DNA of 64,000 nucleotides from Taeniopygia guttata (lineage: Eukaryota > Chordata > Aves > Passeriformes > Estrildidae), in contig NC_133032.1 of assembly GCF_048771995.1 (NCBI RefSeq), positions 13,768,501 through 13,832,500 on the forward strand, read 5' to 3'. Position numbers and translations under genes: made by a program. This document shows, one piece after another, positions 1 to 13,233 of this stretch (position 1 is its first letter; each line of letters starts with the position of its first letter). A model generated the notes under the pieces. That model did no database searches. It saw only the letters and a list, made by a program, of their open reading frames with translations, and was not told the DNA's origin.

Positions 1-152
1 TATCTTGAAGATAATACCTGTTGAAATAAAAGCCACTAATTCTCCTATTTTATAATAGACAGCTGAATATTGCTTACAAAGCCTTAAAGAAAGTTAAGCT
101 TACCTAAAAACTGTGGCTTGCTTTAATATGTATCAGAATAATAAGCTTGTAC
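1..152 (-). other. GRB14: GRB14 intron 7, 5' part (runs off window)
   Basis: This follows the GTAC donor that closes exon 7. I see no further exon here. The exon completing the PH domain must lie left of the window. Confidence 0.8.
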
Positions 153-263
153 CTTAAAGCAGAATCCATAGATTGTTGGTGCTCCAGAAATCTTTTTGCC
201 TGTTAAAGACATGTACATATCACTATTGCTGAATTCACAGAAAAACTGCAGATGCCTTGGCTC
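153..263 (-). CDS. GRB14: GRB14 coding exon 7 (PH domain, middle part)
   Basis: This 111-nt exon encodes 37 residues, 253-289 of the model, in phase 0 at both ends. It starts with EPRHLQFFCEF, passes through SDMYMSLTGKK and ends in APTIYGFCFK. That matches the PH-domain stretch of GRB14 that follows STKGTSK. The acceptor is a T-rich tract ending TTTTTAG before GAG, and the donor is AAG followed by GTACAAG. The PH domain binds phosphoinositides and, with the RA domain, places the adaptor near membrane receptors such as the insulin receptor (known for the family). It has no starting Met and is too short to stand out as an open frame. The identification rests on similarity recalled from mammalian GRB14 plus exact splice phase. 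Confidence 0.95.
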
Positions 264-1301
264 CTAAAAAGAAAAGTAATGTAATACAGTTAGACTACTT
301 TTAGCCAGCCTCTCCAGATAAGAAACTTGGAAGAATACAGTAGCTATCCTGTTCCAAAATACAGTCTTATAAACTGCAATTTTTAACCATGACATCATGA
401 AATCTAAAAAGAGGAAACTCAATATTCATTTCATAATGCAGTGGAAAAAGAAATCAAATCAGTTAGAGTTTATTCTTCCAGAGGGGAAAAACAACCCAGA
501 CTACAAGTTATATAATTTCTGAGAAAACTTTCCTAGATTCAAGCAATAATGGAATTAGAGTAGGAGGCAAGTTTTGAGAGCAGTATGCATTTCAAACATC
601 AAAATAAAATAAACCTTCATAAACAGAAAAACCACATACTGTTATAACTATTGCTCAGTACCATTTCTAATCATTATCTCTACCCACTAAGTTAATTATA
701 TCAAGGAAGCAAGCAGAATAAATTTGCCAAAGGATATAAACCAGCTCAATGAAAACTTTGGCAGGTAATTACAGAAAATCCAAAACATGAATAAACATTG
801 GTTTGAGTAGTTTATGTAAAAGGTTTCTCAACTCCAATGTTTAATATGATAAGGCTTAAAGTACCACCATCAAAAATTGATGTAAAATGAAAAACTGTCC
901 AGTGACAAATTTTGAGAATTCCCAAAGTTATCCTGTAAAAATAATTTTATATCATTAAGTACTATATCAATTTTTCAGAACATCTACTTATACTTCAGAA
1001 ATTTAACTAGAATTTGAAAATTCATTTTAACAGGGTACTCTGTTATGCGAAATATCAACCAGAATGAAGCAAACTTATCAGGGAAAAAGAAACCAGAGTT
1101 TCTAAGACAAGACCTTCCCAGTTTTTTATCTCCATAACTCTCTAGATTATAATAACAAGAAGCATTTTTTCTCTTTTATCACTATCAGTTTAATTATTTC
1201 ATTATAAATTTTTGTTATTATTATTACAAGAAATGATAAATACATACATATTTGCTCTGACTTCACAATTCTTGCTCTCTGGCTTTTTTTTTCTCCCTTA
1301 C
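264..1301 (-). other. GRB14: GRB14 intron 6
   Basis: AT-rich intron of 1,038 bp between the two PH exons. I see no repeat family, RNA gene or extra exon in it. Confidence 0.85.
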
Positions 1302-1439
1302 CTTAGATGTACCTTTAGTAGAAAAATAAAGGCCAGATCTTCTCAAAAGAAAGTACAATTTTTTCCATGATTTTTTCCCCTGCTCCTTTGCATACAAATA
1401 ACCATGAATCTCAGGATACGTGCTGGAGCTAAGGAACAT
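1302..1439 (-). CDS. GRB14: GRB14 coding exon 6 (start of PH domain)
   Basis: This 138-nt exon encodes 46 residues, 207-252 of the model, phase 0 at both ends. It contains [20 protein letters not shown], then [20 protein letters not shown] and TKGTSK. This is the opening of the GRB7/10/14 PH domain: first beta strands, the KKSWKK basic loop and [15 protein letters not shown]. The MFLSSST and [12 protein letters not shown] spelling fits GRB14; GRB10 reads roughly NFLNSSSCPEIQGFL here. The acceptor is ACTTTCTTTCAG before ATG and the donor AAG followed by GTAAGG. The ATG is internal and is not a start codon. Open frame beyond either splice site is intronic read-through. Confidence 0.97.
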
Positions 1440-2722
1440 CTGAAAGAAAGTATCAGACATGCATTTTTCTTTTCCTCTGAAACCAGCTTTATATTTTAAT
1501 AACATATGCAGGGCTAAGGGGAATAACTCCTAAATACAGTATCACACCACAGTAATTCAGTTATGATCACATCTAATCCAATCAACAGCACCTCTCATTT
1601 AAGGCATGTAAGAATGTTACATAACTCCAAGGTATGCTAAGCAAGTTACATATTTATATGGAACCATATGGTTTGAAATGAGAGCATTACTTCTGCAATA
1701 TGTGAACTTCTGCAACTAAACCAGTGTAAGAAGTACTGATGCCATGCCTCAGACCCTATTTATATAAAACTGCTAATCAGTGCTAACATCAGAAGAAAAA
1801 AATTACGTCCCTCCCCTCACCCACCATGTTACAAACCAGAGAAATTAACTGACCTGAGTTAAAATTAATTCAGCAAACCACAAACTCCGAATTACAAAAC
1901 CATGCAGGTCAGGCAGATGTTAGATTTTCAAAAGGAGGGAATAAAGGGCTCTGCACCTGAAAGGTGCTTAAGGAGGAGCTTTAGCTGAACCAAAACCAGA
2001 GAGGTCAGTCCCCAAGACAGCTCCTGCCTCTACTCAGGATATTCAGTGACTTCTCTTCAGCCATTTCATCAGACATTGTCAGAGTGCAACACAGCTCTTA
2101 TCTTGCTGAGGCTTTGACAGCTGTACTCACTCTTGCTGCAAAAGTACCCACTAAAAGTGAGCAACCATGTTACATTTTTATCACTCTTCTTCCAATAACA
2201 CTACTCAGAACTATGACTCTAAACATATTAACCCAGAATTCTTCTATTTCCATATATGCCACAGAATATGTTATTATTGAGCTCTTCAAGGAACCTTGCC
2301 CCAGGGTCTGTGGTATCATAAATTCTGTCAAGGCTCATATAGAGGTATGGCACAAAGGATTTTCTGGTCAATATCTGCAGTTTTCATTGCTGAATTTTCC
2401 TCCTCCACACTTCTATTTCCAGAAAATCTTATTTGAGGAGTGAAACAACAGATTACAAGGCAAGAGATGGACTGGCCAGTACTGGACTCCAGCAGAATGA
2501 AAATGTGTATGTTATTTTGGAAGCACACCATGTCCTCTGGCCACTAAATAATACAGTCCAACCAAGATATATGAGGTTTCTTTGACTTTTACTGTTTTGC
2601 TGCCTTGCAGAGAGATGCATGAGTACCAGCTGCAGACCAACCTGAGCTGGTGTGAATGCAGTAACACAAGCAGGGCTCCGCTGGCCAGGGCAGTGCCCCA
2701 GCCCACCACCAGGACTGCATTA

Positions 2723-2744
2723 TGAACAGCTTCACAGCTGTTCA
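2723..2744. repeat. short perfect inverted repeat, 9-bp arms
   Basis: TGAACAGCT and AGCTGTTCA flank a TCAC spacer. It lies in GRB14 intron 5. The GAACA/TGTTC halves resemble steroid-receptor half-sites, but the spacing is not that of a standard response element. Chance is the default explanation. Confidence 0.5.
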
Positions 2745-5700
2745 CCTGAACAGTTCAACTACAGTAAGCCCAGGTACATCTATCTACACGTGCTGCTGGC
2801 ACACAGCTGAGTGCAAATGCAGTTTAAGCTAGTTTAGCCACACTGAAGCAGATGGGTAGGTCTTGATACATGTTCCAGCTGTTCATCTTCCCTTTTGCCA
2901 TGTACTAACAGGTACACTGGTGGGAAATATGCAGGCTGAACTGAAGAAGTATAAAATCCATAAACAAAGTCAAATTAAAGCCTTAAGAAAATTTAAACAA
3001 GCCAATGTATGCAAAAACAAAAGAGCATCTTTTTAGGCTTTAATGTCTCTGTTAAAACTAAAAGGAGCGGTTGGCTTCCTGCCTGCACAAGTGTCTTCCC
3101 CAGGATTTCTGCCATAAGAGCTTCAAACCAGAAATGCTGTCATGAAAAACACTCCTCTTACTCAGCAGACCAAAGTGGAGGAGCAATACAATGCTAAGCT
3201 TCGACAGTCACTGTTGTACCCATGCTATCAATTAAAATAAAGTAGCAGTAATGCTAGGAAAAAGGCAATCTTAAATCCATCTTTTCCTTTCTAAAGAAAG
3301 ACAGCTGAGGACTATGTGAGAAAATAGAACATGAACAAGCTGTAGTCAAAACCATTAACTGTCAGAAAGATGAGCAGTAAAAATATTTCAGAGTGAGAAC
3401 TGAATGTCTGTAATAAACGCCAAAAATGAATTATAGTAGGAAAGAAAATTTCCTTGGGATATTTTTTGTTTCAGGTTGATTTTTGTTGGGGGTTTTTTAT
3501 TGCCCTTTGTTTTGTTGTTTTGGATTTTTTTAATGGAGGTACATACAAATTTGTTATAGGAGGGAATGGATCCCTGTTTATGCAGATAAAAATAAGAAAA
3601 ATCCTTAGTACTGGAAGAAGAGAGAAGAGCTAAATGATAGTATACTGCAGACAGGGACTACTGGTCACACAATATGCAGAAATAAACTTGCACCCTCTTC
3701 TCCACACAGTGAACTATATCCCCTGATAAGTAGAGTGGTGTCAAATGCCACCATGTCCTTCAGATACTGATATAGACAGCACTAAGGAGTTGAAACATAT
3801 GCAGTGTTTCAGGGAGTTAAAGAAGCCATCATTATACTAGACTTTGAATTATATTGAATTTGATGACTGATTTCTTCAAAGATGTGATGACAGCTAGCCA
3901 TGATCCAGACCAGTATTACTGGGAATGAGCTGGAGTTTTACCCTGAATCTGCTGAAGAATTCTAGGAGCACCAAGTAATTCTAGTGAAGAATTGATTTTG
4001 AATCTCAATATTGTCCCCTATAGACTTCAATCCACCTGAAAGGTTTAGACTGTGAGGCAAACAAACTTCCTAGAGTGGAAGACAGAGTAAGGCAATGGGG
4101 AGATTAAAACAACATTCAGGAGACTGGCAAGAGACTGAAATTTAGTGCAGGTCTGTTTCAGCCTGAAGCCTAGAATGGCAGTCATGTGAGAAACTGGTTG
4201 GGGAAAGAGGGACTTGCTACAGCACAGAGATTAAAGAAATGAAAGTCTGGCTCTTAATATTGATCTTAAAATTGTCATACTATGTTCATTTTTGACATAT
4301 TTTAAAACATCAAATTTGCAAAAATAGCCTCAAGCAAGTTCCAAATGGCCCAGACTGCCTACCAGTACACATGCACATACAGTGCTGCGTCTCGGCGCTG
4401 CCGTACCCTGACACACCTCTTCTGTAGGCTAAAGGTTTTTATGGCAGCAATACACAGACATTCAGTATATCCCAGACCTAGTGCTTGTACTTAGCACATG
4501 TTAAATGGATAGGAGACTCATGAACTTCTCTTTTGTCTTTGTGGCTCTGTTCTACAAAGATGCTCTGATTCAAAATGATTCAAAATCATCAGCCAAAATA
4601 CTCACTCTTCCACTTTCAAAGAGAGTTAAGAAAAAACAGACCTTGAAAACATTTTACTTGCTTACAGCTCAATCCACAAAAGGATGTCAAAGTATCAGAA
4701 GTGATTTTTTAATCACTTGTAAGCATTGAATTGTCAAACTAATGTCTCTTTTGACACTTAACCAAGCACATCACAAATAATAATGCAGCCCATTAACTTG
4801 TCTTAATGAAAGTTTCCAAGGAAATAGTGACTCACTGTAAACAATTTACCCAACAGTTTCTGCTGAAATGTGCACAATGGCTGCACAATCCACCAAGGTA
4901 TTCTCTACTTTGTGCCTATTAAGTTTTATTTGTTGAAATACAATTAAGCATACAATGCAACCAAAATAGCAACAGAGGAAAGTTTGCAACATGTTTTTCA
5001 AGCTACCAAAATGGCACGTAACTACATATATATTTAGAATGATTCTTAAACTTATGTACCAGCTTTGAACATATTATAGATCTCACAATATAGGCTTAAA
5101 GAAGTTCTGCACAAGAATATATGACAAAAAGTTCTCTTATACCAGTCTTCATTATTTTTTGGACTACCAAGTTACATTTGTGAGGAAAAATATAAAATTC
5201 TATTAACATAAGGGACATAATTTTCTAAATTAAATGTTTATGCTAGACTGCAAAATCTGTATTATGTCAGTGGCAAAAGGGACGCTATTTTCATTAGATT
5301 TTCAGCACTTCTGAAATCACAAAAAATTTACTTAGGTTTGTAAAAATTACTTACCGAATCTAGCGTGTATCAAATCTAATTCACAAAATGTTTTACTATA
5401 TTTGGGATAATCTTAACATCTTTATTAAAATCTATTTTTATAAGGATATAATTATTTAATATGAAGGATTGCTTTGAGAATTAGTTGCTTAAAATGATTT
5501 TCATTTACTGGTGGATGCTAAGGTAGACCTTACCATATAGATTTTTTAAAAACTGTAATTTATGTGTTTCTTTTGCTTTTGCCCTTAATATCCTGTGTTA
5601 TGTTGCCTTTCCAATCATTCTTTATCCCCAAAACTCATGCATAGGGTTGCTGTCTTAAGACCGGTGGAAGTTCTTCTTCTATTATTTAATTTTTCTAATG

Positions 5701-5883
5701 ACAAGCAAACAAGAGTAATGTGTATGTTTCCACCTTTATTACTCATTTTTCCCCTCTTTGAATGTAAGACGGTGATCCCTGATACGGTCATTTTGTATTA
5801 TCATTTCATTAATCCCACTGTAAATTAGAATCTTGTGTCTGCTTAAAAGATGACTAACACTGACTGACCTACCATAATTTTTT

Positions 5884-5906
5884 TTGAAGGCTACAGTAGC
5901 CTTCAA
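5884..5906. repeat. short perfect hairpin, 10-bp arms, 3-nt loop
   Basis: TTGAAGGCTA, loop CAG, then TAGCCTTCAA. It lies in GRB14 intron 5, about 480 bp downstream of exon 5 in the sense of transcription. Function unknown. Confidence 0.55.
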
Positions 5907-6359
5907 GCTAACAAATCATACTAGTCAGTCTAAATTTTCTACTCATTAAGTTTAACCATTTAAGTCTTTTTTATTTCCATGTGTGTCACATCACCAGTAT
6001 TTTGCCATTCTACCATAACTTGCTGCTAAGTTTGTTTAGCATTCCTCCACCTATTTAAGGAAAAAGGCTCTTTCACCTGAAATACCCACTAAAGGTATTT
6101 AATGTTTTCACTGCATTTTCTCTGTTTTGGCGCGTCTTGATTCTTAAAGGATGTCCAAGTTTCCAAGTGTGGACATATAATAGCTGCAAGGAAGGGACAC
6201 ATAGTTTCTTATCTCTTGAGGAAAAAAGTTATTAACCATGTCTTGAGTTATTCAAAATCTAGCAACAGATCCAACAGCAATAAGGAACTATGCTCACGCA
6301 GCACAGGTAATGGGAAATTATCAACTGCACTGGTTCATCTTCATTCAAGGATTACATAC

Positions 6360-6434
6360 CTGTAATATCCCAGAGTGGCTTAGTGCTGCATTGGTCTCAC
6401 TTGGAAAAGATATCATGTGATCTGGAAAAAAGCT
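6360..6434 (-). CDS. GRB14: GRB14 coding exon 5 (RA-PH linker)
   Basis: This 75-nt exon encodes 25 residues, 182-206 of the model. It opens SFFPDHMISF and ends SGILQ, against YFFPEHMVSF...ILQ in mammalian GRB14 as I recall it. The acceptor is TTACAG before AGC and the donor CAG followed by GTATGT. Both ends are phase 0, and the residue count equals the mammalian linker. The segment joins the RA and PH domains, which act as one unit in this family. Its middle (ETNAALSHSG) is the least conserved stretch seen. It has no starting Met, so it is easily missed. Confidence 0.94.
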
Positions 6435-8552
6435 CTGTAACAACAAGAACTTGTTTCAAAGTTCTGTAGAAATAAATGTAAAACTTTCTCTTTTGGAAGT
6501 GCAATTTAATTTCTCAGTGCAGTGCAAGACACTGAAGATTCCCTGATCCAATAATTTAAGCTTACCTTAATATCATCCCAAAATTTGGCACATGCTATAT
6601 ATTATTTGCTGAAAAACATAGAATTTTGAGAAAACATCAATAGTCTCTGGAACAGGGTTTCAGACACCAGTGCAAATCACATTGCAATATCTGGCCCTTA
6701 GTGTTGTTTTTCTAGCAGTAATTTCTATTGCTGTTGACATACAAGACTTGCCTGGGGAGTCAATATGATACAAAGTAAGGAGGCTATACACCAACATGCT
6801 GAAAAGTGTATTGTTTTCTTTTGTTTTCATTACACTAGAAACCCAGTAAAATATTTTGAATAACTTCCACTAATACAGAAAAAGGTTGTCTCAGTTTTTT
6901 AATTTTCTATTTTAACAAAAAAAAATCTGACTACATCAACATGATGGGATTAAGTCTACAATTAAAATGCCAGTTTCATTATCAAGGAAAGCTCAAGGGA
7001 TAATTTATGGGACAGACCTGCAGCTGAGGTGTTCAATACAGTCATGCAGATATGAAGCACACAAGGGTTTGACCAGTACAAACAATGGTTTCTCAAGGCC
7101 TGGACAACTTTGAAGTTAATACCCCCTTGGCCACCTAATGTCCAGCAATTTCCATTTTTAATGAAATTGAATTTATTTAATTCACATAACTCATTATGAT
7201 AAAGCATTCTTTATCATAGCTAAAAAGCTACATATCAAAGCTACAGCTGGGACCAATACACCCAGAAGAACTCTGCTTAGCTATAGCTGCTGCAGCTGGT
7301 GTAGCCGCAGGTCTGCCATGCTCCACAGCCAGTTCCACTCACTCGTTATACAATACATAAACTTAATTTTTGGAGGCAACAGACAGAAAATGATGCATAG
7401 AAAGTCCCACCTGAATATGAGGAAGAACTTTACTATGTGGGTGATCACATACTGTAAAAGACTGCCAAGAAATGTCGTGGAATCTCTCTCAATAGAGATA
7501 TTCAATAACCCTCTGGATGCAATCCTATGCCATGTGCTCTGGGATGACTCTGCTTGAGCAGAGAGGCTGACCCATTCTGTGATTGCCTCTTTACTAACTA
7601 TATACCATCTCAAGCTGAAAAATTTTTCACTGGTATAGTGATATTGCCATATCTGGGACAAATCTATCATGATTTGTCCAGAGACATACAGGTCAATCAA
7701 ACAAAAAAAATCCCAAAAGTCTTATATTTCTTGTTATCTTTATATTTACCTTTTTATCTTTTTCACAGATAGATAATCTGAGTTCCTTTTCACTTTTTAC
7801 CTTTTAAGCCCTCACACAGTTCTGCTATTTCTCACTTTTACATCTGAAACAAGGTGGTTTTATAAGAGACAGCACTAGGAGATGTCCAAATACACCATGG
7901 AGCAACCAGATGGTAAGTTCCTTCCGCTGAGCCAGGACTGCTTCCATGGCCTTTGCCATCAGCCAAGGTCTGAATCAGCAGCATTAACCTTTGGCACCAT
8001 CTCTGCATTACGAGATATCTCTGCTCTCTCTCCATTCCTTATGTATGCTAACTTTGGCTTCACTTTCACTTACCCCTAATAGGTTATGGCTGCTCATGGC
8101 CTTTCGTGTCAGTTGTCATTTAGCTACAGCTGGGAGAAGCTGCAGTTTGGCAGTGCTGGGCCAGAACATTCAATTTTCACTTCACAATAAAATCATCTTT
8201 GCTAAAGGTGCCCCTCCTCACACTGCTCTATTTTATATTATGTTGTCACTTGATGAAAAGTTCCCTGAGTTGCAAAAATTTCATTTTGTTTTACGTCCAT
8301 GTGCAAATTTCAATACAGACCCAATGGCTGCTCCCATCACCCTCAAACATAAAAAATGAACATAGATGTTTTACAGCTGTAAGAAAGGGACCAGCCAATG
8401 ATCACATGCACTATAATACATTGCTGCATTTCAAATATTCCTTCTGACTCCTGTTACACTAAAAAAATTAAACTCTACCTGTGTGCACCAAAAAAGACTG
8501 TTTTTTAGAAAAAGTAACTGCACCACTTCACAGATATAATGTTAAGACTTAC
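6435..8552 (-). other. GRB14: GRB14 intron 4
   Basis: An intron of 2,118 bp. It contains a plus-strand CR1 3' fragment at 7365-7584. The rest is unremarkable; the open frames around 7.3-8.4 kb are non-coding shadows of repeat and intron sequence. Confidence 0.8.
7365..7584 (+). mobile_element. CR1 LINE 3'-end fragment
   Basis: Matches the 3' end of avian CR1. Recognisable pieces in order are GGAGGCAACAGACAG, CACCTGAATATGAGGAAGAA, a degraded form of the 'lone-standing heads' block (ACTGCCAAGAAATGTCGTGG), AGAGATATTCAATAACC, CTGCTTGAGCAGAG and a terminal ATTCTGTGATT, the CR1 microsatellite-like tail. It is 5'-truncated, as is normal for CR1, and clearly diverged, so old. Confidence 0.85.
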
Positions 8553-8674
8553 CAGTGGATTTTTAAAAAACTCATACTTTGCATAATTTTTTCTAAAATA
8601 CAGTTTGGTTTCCTCCTCCATTACCCAATTTGACTGGACTTCCAATACTAATTCATGGTCTTCTATAGCTCTTC
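8553..8674 (-). CDS. GRB14: GRB14 coding exon 4 (second half of RA domain)
   Basis: This 122-nt exon gives the last two bases of codon 141 and residues 142-181. It starts RAIEDHELVLEVQSN and ends YFRKNYAKYEFFKNPL. IEDHEL and LYFRKNYAKYEFFKNP are strongly conserved across GRB7/10/14. The acceptor is TTCTTATAG before GAAGAGC and the donor CTG followed by GTAAGT. The codon split across exons 3 and 4 reads Gly; mammalian GRB14 has Glu there as I recall. The RA domain binds small GTPases of the Ras group in this family. Confidence 0.96.
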
Positions 8675-11600
8675 CTATAAGAAAACAGAAAAATAAATTA
8701 AAAGAAAATGCAAGTATCAAGTTCATGACTAGCAGAAGAGCTCTCGTGATCTACAGATAAAGTGGAATGAAGTTACACTTCCATGGAATTTAACTCTCTC
8801 TTCACTGAATTTAACCAATTCTTGAGTCCAAAAAGACAAAGACTAAGGATGCTATATGAAAATCCCATTTGTAACCAGATTAAATGAAGGAAATAAAACT
8901 ATAAAGAAATTCAGAAAACAAAAAATACCCCAAAACAGTGAAAGGAAAGTAAGCATTTTGAAATCTTCAACAGGTTGTTTTACTTGAAAACACATTCTTC
9001 AGATGCAAGGGCAAAGAACTGAAGCTCTGTTAAAACCAGCATTTTTTTCCCTTCAGTTTTATAGAGAGAAAGTGCTCCTCTGAGATGACATTTAAAACTC
9101 TTAAATGGTTGGCATTGTGACATTTAAGAAAACACCATTTCCTGAAGACTTACTTCTTGGTAGAAAAATATGACATTGTGCATCACCCCAAAAGATGGGT
9201 AAAGATGCTGATATTTCTTTATTTTTAAGGTGTCACAGCAAAAAATACATTATAACTGAGTAAACTTACTTTTTTGAAGGAACTGAAACACTGAATGACC
9301 TCCAAAAAACAGCCCTGTAATCAAATCCCTTAATGGTGACATGAAAAATCTGCCCTTTAGTTTAGGTAGATTATTTTTATCTTCCAACTAGACTAGAGAG
9401 TTTCTACCTCCCTTTCTGTCATCTCTTTATTACTGCTGTCTCTAACTTGAGGAGCACCTGCTACAGTCCACAACAGCCTCCTTAACTATGCAATGTATTT
9501 AAAGCACATGAAGGATTTCATATTGGAGTACATGACAGAACACATTTCAAAAAGCCTCTTTCCTAGCCACCCAGTGGGGAAAAAATTTAAACTAAATAAA
9601 AAATAGAAAGACGTTGTTCAGCACTATTGCACAGGTAGTGCTTTATGAGCCTTCCCAGCCTTAACAGACTATCTGAAAGAATGCAGAGTGAAATCAAATT
9701 GCGACTGAAAAATACTGACGGGCCTGGCCAAGGCACTACCTTCTACTCAAAAGAGGAGACCTAGAACATGTGTGTTCAGCTGCAGAAACAAATAGAAAAC
9801 TGTTTACAGCCAGCAGAAAAATTTCTCCATAGAAAAGGAAAAATTTCTGAGTGAAGATAGTACTGCCCTTACAAAGGAGAGCAGTTATGGATGACTGTTC
9901 TCTTTTCAGAGCCTGCCCTGCTCAGGGGAATTGCAGTGGGTATGGGACTCCCAGCACCAAGGTACTTGGTGGTAGGGATGACACACCATCATCCAAATTT
10001 AGGCACACTTCAGCTGTTTTCAATGATCTTAGACATTGTGAAAACCATTCAAAAATATATTTGAATTCAATATGTTAGGATAAAAAGAACACATACTAGA
10101 AAGACACAGTTCTGAAATATATTGATTTATAGAGCTGCAAGATTTGCTGAACTTCAGATATTTGAAATAGAGCCCCCGCTACTGCAAAACTGGGGAGGTG
10201 GGGAGGAAGGCTGAGCTTCCTGGCTGCCAAGGCAGCAGCAGTGAGGACACAACCATCCTTAGTGTTCAACAATAGAGCTCTGCACCCAAGGGCAGAGTGA
10301 AAACTGAAATACAGAGACTGTGGGTTTATGATTTGCTTTAGGTGGGAGTTTTGTTGGGATTTTTTCCCTTTTAAACCTTCTCAGCAGATACCCCCACACA
10401 GCAATGAAGGCACAATCCATCGATGTAATTAATGTCTGTCTTGATTAAAAGTAGAACACTGTGCTCAGCTCGCTAAGATTCATGCAATTATATCTAATTT
10501 GGGAGTATTCAGACAGCTGTTAGATTTTAAAGAAAATGTTCACTAATTGATGGATGAATTATTAATCCATGTAATCCTGGAGTTTACACAGACACACACA
10601 TTTTCTCACAGCACTTCTCCTTTCAATACCAATTCACTTATGAGATGAAAAATACTTTCCAAATTTACATGGGTAAAACATACAACAGTAACAAACAGAA
10701 AACAATCCCAAACTAGCTCATCATTTGAGACGTATTTGTTCAAGCTACTCTTCCAGTGCTCAAGAATATATTTAAAGCAAGTCAAGATGAATATGTTAAC
10801 TCTTTCTAACAAAACCAGATCTAATCCACTTAAAAGAACTCCATTATAATTCAGTACTCTAAAAATATATAGGGGATATCTCAAATTGTTCCTTTCTTTG
10901 GCCAGTAATGTTGAATTGCCAACCTCATCATCTAGGAAATAATTTTACTTTTAAAATTAAGCATTGACCTTTTTCTAGAACTACACTGAAAGCAGCTGGA
11001 GCAATTATAAGACTGCATGGTGAATTAAGGTCTTCAGTAATTTCGAGATTATCAGAATATTAGGAAAATCAATTTCACTAGTTATTTGATATTGAAATCT
11101 TCCAAGAAATCCTCCAGATGGAAGAAAACACACTACTTGTCAAGAAGTGTACTGTGCAAATACAGAAAGCTGGACAAACAGTGCCACTATTGTTTTGGCA
11201 TGGTTGCTCAAAGGCATCTTCTTCAATAGTTACTACACTACTTGAACACCAGCTACACTACAAAATACAGAAAACTTTTGCTGTTTTTATAGTACTGTTT
11301 TGTAAAGCCATTTTGCTACTCTTCTTCTATAGCAGTCATTTTCAACCTCGACCCAGATTTAACTCTGACCTTACTCTGAGTTGGAAGCATCTTACAGCAT
11401 TCAGTACAAAAGGTTACAAATATCTTTGTAATTTTACAAAGCAAGAAAAGAAATTTGAAAAATGTTTGTGTCTGCCTTCATAGGATAAAGGAGTATAAAA
11501 GGGTAGAAAATAGTTTTTGGTTTTGTAGTTCATCCTTCAAATACAGCTGATAAACATAATTGAGTCAGAGATGCACAGTCAAGTTTATTTTCAACAAATA

Positions 11601-13076
11601 CACAGGGCTGGATTCCCTAGATACATCCAGAGAAATAATGGGACTCTAACAATAGCTTTTAGCCATATTTAAATATCTGTGGTGGGGGGAGGGAAGGAGG
11701 GAGTGGCCAGGAAAAATGTTTGTGGGGGTATTTGATTTTTGTCTGTGGTGTGTACATTTTTTTAAATCAACAGCACTGGAGTTACCAGGTGCCAGTACAG
11801 TCTCTTTTGAGAATTAAAAACTCCATGGAGTTTTCTATGTATTTTAGAATGCAGGAAGGCGTCCAGAACATCCTCTTTTTCAAGCCACACTTTGCACTAG
11901 CAGATGGAACTGCCCTTGAAGTTGCAGAAGTACTACCTTTTTTAGCTCTAGTACAGTGCCAAAGTTCAAGAATAACATGGAAATTTTGAGTGATGTGAAA
12001 TTATCGCCATATTTCTTTGGCATTTGTCTTCTAGTAGATTTTTTCTAGCATAATTTCCTATCAAAAGCATACACAACACAGTACTGAAACACTGTGCTGT
12101 AAAAGCAAGTAAGGTTGTGTAACTTGAGATTCAGTTCAATATTACATTCCAGCAGTGGGCTTCTAAACTCCTCTCTAGCTAAGTCTTTCCTGTATTCTTC
12201 CTTTTTTACATCTCTGCAAGCATCCCTTTCTCCCTACAATTAAATTGCCTTATGTTTTTTATACTGCAGAAGTACACCTATACAGTTCAAAAAGGAACAG
12301 AGATCAGACATTATATTTTGAAACCACAGATTACACAATTTGAACTGGATAATAGAAAAAGAGAAGTTTTACTACACTAGAGGAACACTGACGATGTGAA
12401 AGAATTTTAGAACATTTTGTTACCAGTAGTTAAAATACTACACATGGCATGGCTTCAGTACAGTTCACTGGTCCTATGTAGAAGTTTAGAGGAATGGTTT
12501 TGTCTTCCCTTTAAATTGCACAGTCCCTGAGTTCACCATAAATCTAGCCAAACTGAATGTAGTGAAGGAAAATACTGACAGGCCACTCCGACATTATTTC
12601 TAAAAACCGAGTCCTATAGTAAAGATAAAATAGCACTGTGTAACCTCTTTCTTTCCCTGATGTGAGATATTTCACTCAGGTATGTTAGAAACAAACAGAA
12701 TTTTATTTCAAATTACAATAACACAAGTCTTTCTAGAGATAAGCAGGAGATACCACCCATAAGAGAGAAAGAACTGCCAGAGAAAAGCAAGGTAGAACAA
12801 GAAAGAATTTGCAGTGAGAACTTTAACTGTTAGTGTCTTCCAATCGTTCTTACAGATGCAGATCAAGCAGTGAGAAGCAAATATACCATGAAAAAAATAT
12901 AGTTTATACCTGTGCTTTCAAAAATAATCAGAGGCAACAACCCCCAAAAGAAAAAAATTCACACAAAACTTCCAATCATTTTGTTCCAAGCCTTTCTATT
13001 CGAATTGTACTTTAATGTGAAAATGAAAACCAAACACCTTATTTAGCATCATATCATTATACATTATTAGTCTTAC
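8675..13076 (-). other. GRB14: GRB14 intron 3
   Basis: An intron of 4,402 bp, AT-rich. I see no repeat I can name and no further exon. A G-rich low-complexity patch lies near 11681-11703. Confidence 0.8.
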
Positions 13077-13233
13077 CTAAACCTGTGTGGGTAAGTTGTT
13101 CAAAGAGAGTCCAGCTGTGGTCATCAACATAGTGGTTCTTCAATATTAAGAGCTGACACACATCCCTGGCTGTTATATCACTTGGTACTTCCAAAGCTCT
13201 GCTAGTATCATCTTCACTATACACTTTGATTAC
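13077..13233 (-). CDS. GRB14: GRB14 coding exon 3 (first half of RA domain)
   Basis: This 157-nt exon encodes residues 89-140 plus the first base of codon 141. It starts VIKVYSEDDTSRALEV, contains PSDITARDVCQLLILKNHY and DDHSWTLFEQL, and ends THTGL. This is the ubiquitin-like RA fold. SEDDTSRALEVPSDITARDV points to GRB14 rather than GRB10, which has SEDGTSKVVE. The acceptor is TTTATTGCAG before GTAATC and the donor TTTAG followed by GTAAGA. Phase 0 on entry follows the Gln that closes exon 2. The upstream ATG in the open frame is intronic. Confidence 0.97.

Larger units (their letters stand above)
1440..6359 (-). other. GRB14: GRB14 intron 5
   Basis: An intron of 4,920 bp. It holds a T/G-rich low-complexity stretch near 3465-3535 and two short perfect inverted repeats (2723-2744 and 5884-5906). 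No coding sequence or recognised mobile element is visible. Confidence 0.8.

Noticed and set aside
7281..7772. Overlapping frames on both strands near 7.3-7.8 kb
   Set aside because: They run through the CR1 3' fragment and its flanks.
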